Shown: positions 35,607 to 44,584, counted from the first letter of the stretch. The stretch is DNA of 64,000 nt from SXXH01 sp041165735 (GCA_046341775.1 JBKDQQ010000211.1:20829-84828); one strand, 5' to 3'. Notes: generated by a model from the sequence alone, not told the origin. Numbers and translations are program-made.

Positions 35607-36587
35607 ATGTCCAACGCCAAGACGATCCTCGGCGCCGCGCTGGTCCTCTCCGGGCTGCTCGCGGTCGCGCTCGTGTTCCACCAGCCCTCGGAAGCCGCGC
35701 CCGCGCGCACCTTCACCTCGTCGCAGCAGTGCAAGGAGTGCCATCCCGCCGTCTTCGAGGAGTGGGCCGGCTCGCAGCACGCGCATTCATGGCTCAATCC
35801 CGACGTGCGCGCCTTGTCGAACGACTTCGCCAACACGGACTGCATCGACTGCCACGCGCCGCAGGAGATCTACTCGACCGGGATCGGCGCGCGAGTCCTG
35901 CCGCGCGGCGCGCGTCGCGCCGAGGGCGTCGATTGCATCGCCTGCCACGCGCTGCCCGATGGCGGCGTCGCCGGCACGATCGATGCGCCGTCGGCGCCCT
36001 GCCGTCCGGTGGCGCTCGCCTCGCTGCGCAGCGTGGACCACTGCGCGGGTTGCCACGACCAGCACAAGACCGTCTCGCAGTGGCGCGAGACGAAGTACGC
36101 GGCCCAGGGCATCGGTTGCGTCGAATGCCACATGCCCATGCGCGCCGACGGCGGCGGACGCGACCACGCCATGCACGGCGGGCACTCGATCGACGTCGTG
36201 CGCCAGGCGACCACGCTCGTCGCCGAGCGCGTGGCCGGCGGCGTGCGCGTGGCCTTGACGAACACCGGCGCGGGGCACCACTTCCCGACCGACGAGCGCT
36301 CGCGCGCGGCCGACTTGTGGTGGCGTCCGCTCTCCGAGGCGGGCTCTCCCGCCCGTCCGTGGCGGCACCTGTGGCGCTTCCGCAGCCCGTACAGGCACGA
36401 AGTGGATCTCGTCGACACGCTGCTGCCGAGCGACGCCACCAAGGAGGTGCTCGTCGACGATCCCGACAGCCGCGGTGCGGTCGAAGTGGCGCTCACCTAC
36501 AAGCGCACGCCGTACTGGAAGGATCCGCTGCGTCCCGATCCCGAGCTCGAGGCCGAGTTCGTGCATCGCGCGGTGGTGCAGCCGTGA
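35607..36587 (+). CDS. Multihaem cytochrome c (five CxxCH)
   Basis: A 326-residue exported electron-transfer protein. An N-terminal membrane segment (about 8-26) serves as signal or anchor. Five haem c sites follow: CKECH, CIDCH, CIACH, CAGCH and CVECH. Several distant His (for example 'GSQHAHSW', 'MHGGHS', 'GAGHHFPTDERS') could be axial ligands. The spacing and the 'C-x2-CH ... EEWAGSQHAHS' opening are like the cytochrome c554 family. The C-terminal ~120 residues form a beta-rich domain. It begins 6 bp after the ABC ATPase, so it is probably co-transcribed with the importer, and its stop overlaps the next start (GTGA). Confidence 0.88.
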   Translation: MSNAKTILGAALVLSGLLAVALVFHQPSEAAPARTFTSSQQCKECHPAVFEEWAGSQHAHSWLNPDVRALSNDFANTDCIDCHAPQEIYSTGIGARVLPRGARRAEGVDCIACHALPDGGVAGTIDAPSAPCRPVALASLRSVDHCAGCHDQHKTVSQWRETKYAAQGIGCVECHMPMRADGGGRDHAMHGGHSIDVVRQATTLVAERVAGGVRVALTNTGAGHHFPTDERSRAADLWWRPLSEAGSPARPWRHLWRFRSPYRHEVDLVDTLLPSDATKEVLVDDPDSRGAVEVALTYKRTPYWKDPLRPDPELEAEFVHRAVVQP

Positions 36588-38149
36588 CGCGCCGAAACGC
36601 CGCCGCGCGCGCCGGTCTCCTGCTCGGCCTCCTGTGCGCCTGCGCAGGCGAGGGGCCGGACGCCGCCTCCAAGCCGGGCGCCGTCCCGGTCCACGAGGCG
36701 GTCGTCGCGCGCGCCTTGGCGGGATGCGCGCCGTCCGCCATCCCGCTGGTCGGCGCCATGGCCGCGCCGGAGCCGCCTCCGGCGCCGGAGGGCGCCGAGG
36801 AGTACCTCGAGGCGGCGTTGTCGGCGTACTCCGGCAACGACCTGCGCACGCGCGAACTGGCCTTGGCGGATCTGGCGCAGGCGGGCGAGGGCATGGTCGC
36901 GTCGTTCGCCGCCGTCGTGGCGCGCGCCGAACAGTCGCCCGAGCGCGCAGCCGCGGCCATCTCGGCGCTGGGCGCCATGGGGGGGCCGCTCGCGCGGGAT
37001 GCGTTGTGCCGCGCGCTCGAGACGCACGCCACGCCGTGGGTGCGCGCGCGGTGCGCCTTCGAACTTGGACGCGCCCGCGATCCGCGCCTCGTGGGACGCC
37101 TGTTGCTGCGGTTGAAGTACGAAGTCGACGGCGAGAGCGTCATGTGGATCGCCGACGCCTTGGCGCGGCAAGGCAACCTCGCCGGGCTCGAGGGGCTGCT
37201 CGTCGTCGCGAGCCGCAAGGACGATGCCTGGCTCGGCGACACGGCGCGCGCCATGGCGGACGAACTGGCCGTGGCGCGCGGAGCGCCGTTCGGCGGCGAA
37301 CTGCTGCGACGCCACGCCAACGGCCTCGTGCCCGACGCCGCGGTCGACGACGCGCAGGCGTGCCTCGCGTGGACCTTGGTGCAGCGGCTCGCGCAGTTCG
37401 ACTTGCGCCAAGTCGACGACGCGCGCTTCGTGCTGGCGCGCCTCGACGATTCCGTCGTGCCGCTCCTCGCCCGCAGCCTCCGCGACGAAGATCGCTACAT
37501 CCGCCTGCACGCGGCGCAGTGCCTCGAACGCCGCGGCCCGCGGGCGCGCGCCGCCATCCCGGCGCTGGTCGACGCGCTCCGCGATCCATCGGTGGCCGCG
37601 GTGGCGGCGGCGGCGCTGGCCGCCACGGCCGACGCCTCCGTCGCGGCGCCGCTCGCGCGCGGGTTCGAGGAAGGCGCGCGCCACGAGACGCGCGTCGCTT
37701 GCGTCGCGGCGCTCGAGCGCTTGTGCGCCGCGCCGCCGCTGGACGCCGGGGGCGCGCGCTTGGACCACGCGGCGTGGCGGGCGAGGCTCGACATGGAGGT
37801 CGGCGGCTGGGCCGCGAAGTTCTCCGCGCTGCACGCGCGCGCGGACGCGCCACTCGACTTGCGGCAGGCGGCGGCGCAAGCGCTGGTGGCGGGCGACGCG
37901 GGCCATTCCGCGTGGGGCTTCCTGTGCGACCTCGCCACGCGTTCGGACGGCGATCCCGACACCGCCTTGCGCGCGTTGCGCGAGTCCCTCGAGCGCAGGT
38001 CCGAACTGGGCGAGATCGAGGCCGCGACGGCCCTCGAACGTTGGCGGGCGCTCGCTCCCGCGCGCGGGACCATCGAGACGATGCAGGAAGCCACCGCGCG
38101 CCGCGCCGGACAGGCGGCCTTGGCGCGCGCCGCGCCACCGCCCGCCTGA
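36584..38149 (+). CDS. HEAT-repeat lipoprotein
   Basis: A 521-residue exported protein. It has a GTG start overlapping the cytochrome stop by 4 bp and a signal ending in LCAC (lipobox). The bulk is alpha-alpha repeats of HEAT/PBS type, for example 'AAAAISALGAMGGPLARDALCRAL', 'RARCAFELGRARDPRLVGRLL', 'YIRLHAAQCLERRGPRARAAIPALVDAL' and 'AAAALAATADASVAAPLARGF'. Such repeats bind other proteins. Planctomycetes often pair HEAT repeats with haem proteins. The chain here carries no CxxCH of its own. It probably partners with the cytochrome. Confidence 0.78.
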   Translation: MTRRNAAARAGLLLGLLCACAGEGPDAASKPGAVPVHEAVVARALAGCAPSAIPLVGAMAAPEPPPAPEGAEEYLEAALSAYSGNDLRTRELALADLAQAGEGMVASFAAVVARAEQSPERAAAAISALGAMGGPLARDALCRALETHATPWVRARCAFELGRARDPRLVGRLLLRLKYEVDGESVMWIADALARQGNLAGLEGLLVVASRKDDAWLGDTARAMADELAVARGAPFGGELLRRHANGLVPDAAVDDAQACLAWTLVQRLAQFDLRQVDDARFVLARLDDSVVPLLARSLRDEDRYIRLHAAQCLERRGPRARAAIPALVDALRDPSVAAVAAAALAATADASVAAPLARGFEEGARHETRVACVAALERLCAAPPLDAGGARLDHAAWRARLDMEVGGWAAKFSALHARADAPLDLRQAAAQALVAGDAGHSAWGFLCDLATRSDGDPDTALRALRESLERRSELGEIEAATALERWRALAPARGTIETMQEATARRAGQAALARAAPPPA

Positions 38150-38325
38150 AGCCGCGCGCCGTGGACGAAAAACGCCGTGTTGGCGCCGTTTTCCAGCGAC
38201 CCGCACGCGCCGCGCACCGGGCGGGCGCGCGGCCTGCCGCGGAGCGCGGTTCCGGCCGGCTCACGCTCCCGCCGCGGTCGGCCGATCTAGTACTCTCCTC
38301 GCGACCCCGCGCGGGGTGCGATCCC

Positions 38326-38445
38326 ATGCCGATCCGCGAGTCCATCGACGGCGCAGCACGCCACGCAGGCGACGCCGCGCCCCAGGCAGCGCCCCAGGCA
38401 GCGCCCCAGTCGGGGCGGTGGATCCGAGCGGAGTTCGGGCGATGA
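38326..38445 (+). CDS. Possible 39-residue coupled ORF
   Basis: A short frame beginning MPIRESIDGAARHAGDAA and containing an APQA-repeat. Its stop overlaps the ATG of the next gene by 4 bp (ATGA), the same architecture as the real gene pairs here. A -10-like TACTCT lies at 38291-38296. It may be a leader peptide gene or chance. Composition gives no function. Confidence 0.3.
   Translation: MPIRESIDGAARHAGDAAPQAAPQAAPQSGRWIRAEFGR
38377..38408 (+). repeat. 12-bp direct repeat inside short ORF
   Basis: GCGCCCCAGGCA occurs at 38377-38388 and 38389-38400, with a partial third copy (GCGCCCCA) to 38408. It gives the repeated Ala-Pro-Gln of the short frame. This may reflect slippage and be variable in length. 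Confidence 0.7.
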
Positions 38446-40058
38446 AGGGCTCGTTCCCCGCGCTCGTCGACCTCGCCGAGGTGCGAGGGCCGGTCGTGTG
38501 CCTCGCGGCCCACCCCGACGACGAAAGCCTCGGGTGCGGGGGCACGCTGGCGCTGCTCGCGGCGCGCGGGATCGACGTGCGCGTGGTCGTGGTCGCCGAC
38601 GGCGGTCCCGACGCGGAGCGGCGTCGCGCCGAGGCGCGCGCGGCTTGCGCGGCGCTGGGCCTCTCCGAGCCGCGCTTCCTCGGCCTCGCCGACGGGGCCC
38701 TGGGCGCGGAGACGCACCTCGCCGGGCGCCTGTCAACCTTGCTTGACGAGTGCGGCGCGCGGACCGTGTTCGCGCCATCGCCCTGCGAACATCATCCGGA
38801 CCATCGCGCCCTGGCGGCGGCCGCGGCCTCGGCGCTGGCGCGCGGGCCGGCGCGCGAGGCGTGGTTGTGGGCCGTCAACACGCCCGTGCTCGACGGATGC
38901 CTCGTCGACGTGGGGCCGGCGCTGGCGCGCAAGCGCGCGGCGCTCGCGGCGCACGCCTCGCAGCTCTCCGGCGGGCGGCTCGAGCGCGCGCTGTCGGCGG
39001 ACGCGGCGCGGGCCCTCGACGTCGACGTGCCCGGCGTGCAGGGCGTGGAGGCCTTCACGCGTCGCGCCTCGTCGGATGTGCTCGAGTTCACGCAGCAAGT
39101 CGCGCGCCTGCGGAGCCAGGCGGGAGCGCCGGGCGGCAGGAGCGGCGTCACGGCTGTGGTCTCCACCTGGAACAAGCGCGCCGACCTGCGCGAGAACCTG
39201 CTCGCGCTCGAGGCGCAGACGCTGCCCTTCGACGAGATCGTGGTGGTCGACAACGCCTCGACCGACGGCACGGCGGCGATGGTCAAGGCCGAGTTCCCGC
39301 GCGTGCGGCTGGTGGTCATGCCGCACGACCGCTACGGCGCCTGCGAGACCTTCAATGTCGGCTTCGCCAGCGCCACCACCGAGTACACCGCGATCCTCGA
39401 CGACGACATCGTCATGCAGCCGCAGTGGGTCGAGAAGAGCCTGGCGCGCATGCGCGCCGAGCCCGAGTCGACGGCCATCGTCTCCACGCAGGTGGTCGAG
39501 CCGGGCACCCCCGAGTCGTACCTGCGCTCGCCGCTCGTCAACAGCGAGCGCTACATGTCCACCTTCCGCGGCTGCGCGTCGCTGGCGAAGAGCCGCGCCA
39601 TCCGCGAGGCCGGCTGGTACGACGTCAACCACTTCATCTACGGCAACGAACGGGACCTGACCTGCCGGTTGCTCAACCTCGGTTGGCGCGTCCTGCAGTA
39701 CCCGGGCGCCGGCGTGTGGCACAAGACGCCCTTCGGCATCAAGATGGGCAAGCGCAGCCTGTACTACCACGCGCGCAACGCCTTTCTGACCATGCTCAAG
39801 TACGCGCCGGCGAAGGACCTCGCCAAGTTGCCGTTCCTCGTGCTGTTCAAGGTCGTGCTGCGCGGCTCGAGCAAGGAGGCGGAAGGCTCGGTGGCCGACG
39901 CCACCGGCACGATCGGCATCGGACGCAGCCTGAAGGAGACGCCCGGCGCGTGGTGGGTGCTGCTCAAGGCTTGCGCCTCGATCGCCGCGAACATCCCGTA
40001 CTGCTGGAAGCGCCGTCAACCGTGCCGCCATCCGGACTTCGAGCTGCCGCTGTCGTGA
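38442..40058 (+). CDS. PIG-L deacetylase fused to family 2 glycosyltransferase
   Basis: A 538-residue two-domain enzyme. Residues about 1-225 are a PIG-L/LmbE deacetylase, with 'LAAHPDDESLGCGG' (zinc ligands) and 'CEHHPDHR'. A short linker near 226-240 leads into a GT2 domain: 'VTAVVSTWNKRADLRENLLAL', 'EIVVVDNASTDGT', the metal-binding 'ILDDDIVMQP', 'FRGCASLAKSRAIREAGWYD' and 'YGNERDLTCRLL'. The C-terminal end has amphipathic helices ('LPFLVLFKVVLRG'). Joining sugar transfer to deacetylation suggests the enzyme adds an N-acetyl sugar and trims its acetyl group, or acts on the same chain. It is followed by a second GT2 with a 4-bp overlap. Confidence 0.87.
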   Translation: MKGSFPALVDLAEVRGPVVCLAAHPDDESLGCGGTLALLAARGIDVRVVVVADGGPDAERRRAEARAACAALGLSEPRFLGLADGALGAETHLAGRLSTLLDECGARTVFAPSPCEHHPDHRALAAAAASALARGPAREAWLWAVNTPVLDGCLVDVGPALARKRAALAAHASQLSGGRLERALSADAARALDVDVPGVQGVEAFTRRASSDVLEFTQQVARLRSQAGAPGGRSGVTAVVSTWNKRADLRENLLALEAQTLPFDEIVVVDNASTDGTAAMVKAEFPRVRLVVMPHDRYGACETFNVGFASATTEYTAILDDDIVMQPQWVEKSLARMRAEPESTAIVSTQVVEPGTPESYLRSPLVNSERYMSTFRGCASLAKSRAIREAGWYDVNHFIYGNERDLTCRLLNLGWRVLQYPGAGVWHKTPFGIKMGKRSLYYHARNAFLTMLKYAPAKDLAKLPFLVLFKVVLRGSSKEAEGSVADATGTIGIGRSLKETPGAWWVLLKACASIAANIPYCWKRRQPCRHPDFELPLS

Positions 40059-41134
40059 AGCAGGACGCGCGGCTGGCCCCCGTCGACCTCGTCGTCGTCA
40101 ACTGGAACGGACGCCGGCACGTCGCACGCCTCGTCGCGGCCTTGCGCGCGCTGCGCGGGCCGGTCGGCCGCCTGATCGTCGTCGACGGCGCGTCCGAGGA
40201 CGGATCCGCGTTCGACATCGCCGCGGCGCGGCCGGGCGGAGAGGTGCTGCAACTCGGCAGGAACGCCGGTCCCAGCGTCGCGCGCAACGCGGGGCTCGCC
40301 GCGGCGCGCACCGAGCGCGTGCTCCTCGTCGACAACGACGCGTACCTGCGGCCGGACGTGCTCGAACGGCTGCTCGAGGCCGCGCTGGCGCGTCCCGACG
40401 CGGCCGTGGCGCAGCCGCGCTCCGTGTTCGCCGACGATCCGGCGCGCGTCCACTACGACGGCGGAGCCCTGCACCACGCGGGATTGATCGCGCTGCGCAA
40501 CTTCTACGCGCCGCTCGAGTCGGCGCGCGGCGCGGGCGTGGTGGAGGTGGACGCCTGCGTGTCGGTCTGCCTGCTCGTCGACAAGGGCGCGGTGCTCGCC
40601 GCCGGCGGCTTCGACGAGCGCATGTTCATCCTGTTCGAGGACCTCGACCTGTCGTTCCGCCTGCGCGCGATGGGCCGCGCGATCGTGTCGGTCGAGGAGG
40701 CGCTGTGCCTGCATGGAGGGGGCACGCCCGACCTGAGCTTCCGCGACGGCCCGCGCTATCCCGGCTCGCGCGTGCGCCACCACAGCAAGAACCGCTGGCT
40801 GCACATCGCCAACAACTACCGCGCGCGGACGATCCTGTGCTGCCTGCCGTCCTTCGCCGCCTACGAAGCGGCGCAGTTCGCCTTCGCGCTCGCGGCGGGC
40901 GCCGCGGGCGAATGGTGGCGCGGCAAGCGCGAGTGGTGGGCGGACCGCGCGCATTGGCGCGCGCGCCGCGCCGGACTCGAACGGGCCCGCACCACGCCCG
41001 ACCGGCGCCTGCTCGTCGGCGGACCGTTGACCCTGACTCCGGCGGCGGCGCGTGGCGGCAGGGCGCTCGTCGCCCGCCTGCTGGACGGGTGGATGCGCGC
41101 TTGGTGGTGGATCCTGCGACCGCTCGCCGGATAG
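40055..41134 (+). CDS. Family 2 glycosyltransferase
   Basis: A 359-residue GT-A enzyme. 'VDLVVVNWNGRRHVARLVAAL', 'LIVVDGASEDGSA', 'GRNAGPSVARNAGLAAART' and the metal-site 'LLVDNDAYLRPDV' form the donor site. 'VDACVSVCLLVDKGAVLAAGGF' and 'FILFEDLDLSFRLRAMGR' form the acceptor side. It is very like rhamnosyltransferase-type GT2 proteins. The C-terminal ~110 residues are rich in Arg/Trp and include a hydrophobic helix (about 265-285) that may attach it to the membrane. The GTG start overlaps the fusion gene's stop. It converges on the haem-binding gene. Confidence 0.85.
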   Translation: MKQDARLAPVDLVVVNWNGRRHVARLVAALRALRGPVGRLIVVDGASEDGSAFDIAAARPGGEVLQLGRNAGPSVARNAGLAAARTERVLLVDNDAYLRPDVLERLLEAALARPDAAVAQPRSVFADDPARVHYDGGALHHAGLIALRNFYAPLESARGAGVVEVDACVSVCLLVDKGAVLAAGGFDERMFILFEDLDLSFRLRAMGRAIVSVEEALCLHGGGTPDLSFRDGPRYPGSRVRHHSKNRWLHIANNYRARTILCCLPSFAAYEAAQFAFALAAGAAGEWWRGKREWWADRAHWRARRAGLERARTTPDRRLLVGGPLTLTPAAARGGRALVARLLDGWMRAWWWILRPLAG

Positions 41135-41150
41135 GGCGGGCGGCGGCGGC

Positions 41151-41585
41151 TCACAGCTCGTCGACCCAGCGACGCAGCACTTCGACCTGCGACGGATCGA
41201 GGCGCGCCTCCGGGTGGGCCAGCTCGTAGTCCCAGGTCGGCATCTCGCCTTCGTCGATCTGCTCGATCATCTCCTCGGCCAGCGACAACTGCTTGGACTC
41301 GCGGTAGGAGCCCCACTCGGAGAAGTTCAACTGCGCGCGGCCCTCCTCGACATGGTGCGCCACTTGCCAGCTGATCGGCGCGATGTAGGAGTACCAGGGC
41401 CACTTCGTCTCGTTCGAGTGGCAGTCGTAGCACGCCGCGCGGAGCACGAGGTCGACCTCGGCCGGAGCATGCAGGGCCGCGGCGCCCACCGCCGGGTTGG
41501 AGCGCTCGACCGGCCACGCTTGCAGGAGGAGGAAGGTCGCGGCGCCGACGACGAGGATGCGCTTGAGGATGGGTCGCTTGGGCAT
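41151..41585 (-). CDS. Haem-binding domain protein (single CxxCH)
   Basis: A 144-residue periplasmic protein of the small 'haem-binding domain' family (PF14376-like). It has an N-terminal signal-anchor (about 9-24), the 'VDLVLRAACYDCHSNETKWPWYSYIAPISW' region (CYDCH binds haem c; the following SNETxWPWY is the family hallmark) and the late 'EGEMPTWDYELAHPEARL'. These proteins often go with cytochrome peroxidases or di-haem enzymes, none of which is adjacent here. It sits between two glycan genes on the opposite strand. On its strand TATCCT (41626-41621) may be the -10 element, 36 bp before the start. Confidence 0.88.
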   Translation of the reverse strand: MPKRPILKRILVVGAATFLLLQAWPVERSNPAVGAAALHAPAEVDLVLRAACYDCHSNETKWPWYSYIAPISWQVAHHVEEGRAQLNFSEWGSYRESKQLSLAEEMIEQIDEGEMPTWDYELAHPEARLDPSQVEVLRRWVDEL

Positions 41586-41750
41586 GGGCACGAACCGGGC
41601 GCGTCGCGCCTCGTGCCGCGAGGATAGCGCGCTCGCCGTCCGGAGGGCGCGCGTCCCTCCGGCGGAACGGGCGCGACGCGCTCGAGGCGGTCGTCCGCCC
41701 GCCGCGGGCGGCGCCAGTCGCGCGGCTTGCGCCCGCGACGCGGCGCGCGC

Positions 41751-43163
41751 ATGATCGCGGGCAACTTGCGGATCCTCCAACTCGTGCACGGACTGCCGCC
41801 CGATCGCGCCGGCGGGACGGAGACCTACGCGTGGCAGTTGTCCAAGGCGTTGGCGGCGCGCGGGCACGCTGTGGAGGTGCTGGCGGCCACCAAGGACCTC
41901 GCGCGCGACGACCTTTCGATCGCCTCCGCCGAGCGCGAGGGCGTGCTCGTGCACGGCTTCGCGAACAACCTGCTGCACGAGGACTTCCGCTCCACCTGGG
42001 ACGATCCGCGCATCGAGGCGGCGCTCGCTCGATGGGAGGAGGGACGCGCGTACGACATCGTCCACGTGCAGCACCTGATCCACCTCGGCAGCGCCTCGCC
42101 CGGGCGTTGGGCGGCGCGCGGCGCGGCGGTGGCGATGACCCTGCACGACTACTGGAGCGTGTGCGCCCGCCACGGCCAGCGGCTGCGACCCGACGGCGGC
42201 CTGTGCGTGGCGGTCGAGCCGCGCCGTTGCGGCGAGTGCCTGCTCGGGTTCGAGCACAAGCAAGGCGGGCTCGAGCGACGCGTGCTCCCCCTGGCGCGCA
42301 CGTTGAAGCGCGCGACGGGACTCGACATCGCGCCGGCCGCGCGCCGCGCCAAGGCCCTCCTCGCGCGCCACCCTCCCGCGCCGGGCGGCGCCGCGGAGGC
42401 GGCGCGGGCGTTCGAGCTCGAGCGCGAGGTGGTCGAGCGCAACCGCGAGTTGCGCGCGCGCCTGCGCTCGGCGGTGGCGCGCTTCTTCGCGCCGAGCCGC
42501 TTCCTGCTGGAGCGAGCCGTGGTCGATGGCGGCTTGCCGCGCGAGCGCATCGAGCACCTGCCCTTCGGCGTCGATCTGCCGCCCCGCGCGCCGCGCGCCG
42601 CGCGCCGCGTCGGCGCGCGCATCGTGGTCGGGTTCCTCGGCGCGCGCATCCGCGCCAAGGGCCCCGATCTGCTGCTGCGCGCCTGGAGCGCCCTGCCCGA
42701 CGAGCTGCGGGCGCGCGGCGAACTGCGGTTGCGTGGCTCGGACAGCAGCGAGGCCGCCTTCCAGGCCGAGCTGCGCGCCCTCGCGCGCGGCGCCGGCGCG
42801 GACCTGCAGGGCGCGCTCGATCGCGCGGGGGTCGCGGCCTTCCTCGCCGAGTGCGACTTGCTCGTCGTGCCCAGCCGATGGTGGGAGAACGCGCCGCTCG
42901 TCGTGCAGGAGGCGCGCGCCGCGCGCGTGCCGCTGCTCGTCGCGGGGCATGGAGGGTTGGCGGAGTTCGTCGAACCGGAGGTCGACGGCTGGCACTTCGC
43001 GCCGGGATCGGTCGAGGACCTGCGCGACGCGCTGGCGCGCGTCCTGTCAAGGGAATCGGACACCACGCGCCTCGACCCGCGTCCCGTGCCGCCCTTCGAT
43101 TGGCATGTGGACCAGGTCGAGGCGCGCTACCGGGAGCTGGTCGCGAGGGACGTCGCGCGATGA
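41751..43163 (+). CDS. Family 4 glycosyltransferase with four-Cys insert
   Basis: A 470-residue GT-B enzyme, longer than usual. 'LVHGLPPDRAGGTETYAWQLSKAL' (split over the first strand and helix) is the acceptor-side loop. 'IVVGFLGARIRAKGPDLLLRAW' and 'SRWWENAPLVVQEARAARVPLLV' (E-x7-E) form the donor side. After 'LHDYWSVC' the insert carries further Cys in 'GGLCVAVEPRRCGECLLG', giving C-x15-C-x8-C-x2-C, a probable metal site. A helical extension with many Arg/Glu (about 170-245) separates the halves. The start ATG at 41751 (MIAGNLRILQ) is closer to the first strand than an in-frame start at 41727. The stop overlaps the next gene. Confidence 0.85.
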   Translation: MIAGNLRILQLVHGLPPDRAGGTETYAWQLSKALAARGHAVEVLAATKDLARDDLSIASAEREGVLVHGFANNLLHEDFRSTWDDPRIEAALARWEEGRAYDIVHVQHLIHLGSASPGRWAARGAAVAMTLHDYWSVCARHGQRLRPDGGLCVAVEPRRCGECLLGFEHKQGGLERRVLPLARTLKRATGLDIAPAARRAKALLARHPPAPGGAAEAARAFELEREVVERNRELRARLRSAVARFFAPSRFLLERAVVDGGLPRERIEHLPFGVDLPPRAPRAARRVGARIVVGFLGARIRAKGPDLLLRAWSALPDELRARGELRLRGSDSSEAAFQAELRALARGAGADLQGALDRAGVAAFLAECDLLVVPSRWWENAPLVVQEARAARVPLLVAGHGGLAEFVEPEVDGWHFAPGSVEDLRDALARVLSRESDTTRLDPRPVPPFDWHVDQVEARYRELVARDVAR

Positions 43164-44584
43164 AGGTGCTGCTCGCCTGCCCGCGCGATCCCTGGCGCGC
43201 CGGCGACGGCGGCGTGGAGCGCGTCGTGGCGCGGCTGGCGGGCGCGCTCGCGTCCGCCGGCGCCGAGGTCGTCGTCTGCTGCGGGCGGCTCGAGCGGGGC
43301 GAGGCGCGCGCGCGACGCGAGGAGCGCGAGCTCCCGGGCGGCGGGCGCGTCGCGGTGGTCGAGATCGCGCGGCCCGACCTGCACCACGACCATTGGCAGA
43401 AGAGCCTGTCGGCGCGCGCCGGGCGCGCCTTCGAGGACCTCGTCGCGCTCGAGCGTCCGACCGTCGTGCACGTGCACCATTGGTTGCGGCTCTCGCGCGA
43501 CCTCGTCTTCCGCGCCGCGCGCCAAGGAGTCCCGTCGGTCGCGAGCGCGCACGACCACCACGCCTCCTGCGACCTGTCGTTCCGCGCGCGGCCGGACGCC
43601 GGCGGACCCTGCGACGCGAAGAGCGGAACGTCCCCGTGCGTCGCCTGCGCCGAGCGCGTGCCGCCGCGGGCGCATTGGTTGCCGACCGAGGCGCGCTGGA
43701 CCGAGCACGCGCTGCGGCGGCACGACCTCGTGCGCGAGCTGAAGCTGGCGCGCGTCGTCCTCGCGCCCACGCGCGCGCATGCCGCGGCGCTGCGCCGGCA
43801 CCTCGCGCCCGATCTGGAACAGGTCGCCTTCGAGGTGCTGCCGCACCCCGCGCCGCGCCTCGCGCGCCTCGCGCCTCCGGCGCTCGAGGGACCGTTGCGG
43901 GTGGCCGCGCCCGGGCGTCTGGCGCGCGAGAAGGGTCTGGACTGCCTGCTCGAGGCGGTGGCGTTGGTCGCGCGTCGCGCTCCGCTCGAGCTGCACCTCG
44001 TCGGCGCGGCGGGCGACGCGGCCACGGAGGCGCGACTCGCAGCCGGAATCGCGGCGCTGGAAGCGCTCTCGTCGGTGCGCGTGGCGCGACATGGGGCCTA
44101 CCGCGCCGAGGAGCTGGACCGGCATCCGGCGCTCGTCGCCTGCCATGCGGCCGTGCTGCCCTCGCTGGCGCTGGAGTCGCAGGGACTGGTGCTGGACGAA
44201 TGCCTGCAGCTCGGGCGCGCCGTGGTGCTGTCCGACCTGCCCGCGTGGCGCGAGCGGGTGGAGGAATGGGACGCCGCGCGAGCGTGCCGCTTCGCGCCCC
44301 CCGGCGACGCCGCCGCCTTGGCCGAGGAGCTGGCGCGGCTCGCGCAGGACCGATCGGCGCGAGCCGCGCTGGTCGCCGCGCTGCCCGCGCCGCGTCCCGC
44401 GCAGGTCGAGGAGTCCGCCTGGCTCGCCGCGCACATGGCGCCCTACGAGCGCGCCGCCTTGGCCGGAGCGCCCGCGGCCGCGGCGCGCGGCGAGCCGTGG
44501 TACGAGGAGCGCATGCGCACCTTCGCCGAGGAGCAGTGGGACGCGGCGCTGGCCCGTTCAACGCGCGAGCAGCTCGGCTTCTAG
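43160..44584 (+). CDS. Family 4 glycosyltransferase with four-Cys insert
   Basis: A 474-residue GT-B enzyme coupled by a 4-bp overlap to the previous GT4. It has 'DGGVERVVARLAGALASAG' on the acceptor side, and 'VAAPGRLAREKGLDCLLEAV' with 'LALESQGLVLDECLQLGRAVVLS' (E-x7-E) on the donor side. The Cys insert follows 'AHDHHASC', with 'GGPCDAKSGTSPCVACAERV' giving C-x14-C-x9-C-x2-C. The C-terminal ~60 residues are Ala/Glu-rich and outside the catalytic fold. This is the last gene of the second glycan operon. Confidence 0.85.
   Translation: MKVLLACPRDPWRAGDGGVERVVARLAGALASAGAEVVVCCGRLERGEARARREERELPGGGRVAVVEIARPDLHHDHWQKSLSARAGRAFEDLVALERPTVVHVHHWLRLSRDLVFRAARQGVPSVASAHDHHASCDLSFRARPDAGGPCDAKSGTSPCVACAERVPPRAHWLPTEARWTEHALRRHDLVRELKLARVVLAPTRAHAAALRRHLAPDLEQVAFEVLPHPAPRLARLAPPALEGPLRVAAPGRLAREKGLDCLLEAVALVARRAPLELHLVGAAGDAATEARLAAGIAALEALSSVRVARHGAYRAEELDRHPALVACHAAVLPSLALESQGLVLDECLQLGRAVVLSDLPAWRERVEEWDAARACRFAPPGDAAALAEELARLAQDRSARAALVAALPAPRPAQVEESAWLAAHMAPYERAALAGAPAAAARGEPWYEERMRTFAEEQWDAALARSTREQLGF

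Noticed and set aside
38167..38193. Terminator after the HEAT lipoprotein gene (GAAAAACG... with ...CCGTTTTC)
   Set aside because: The stem pairs only in the A/T part and needs bulges; too weak to call as a feature.
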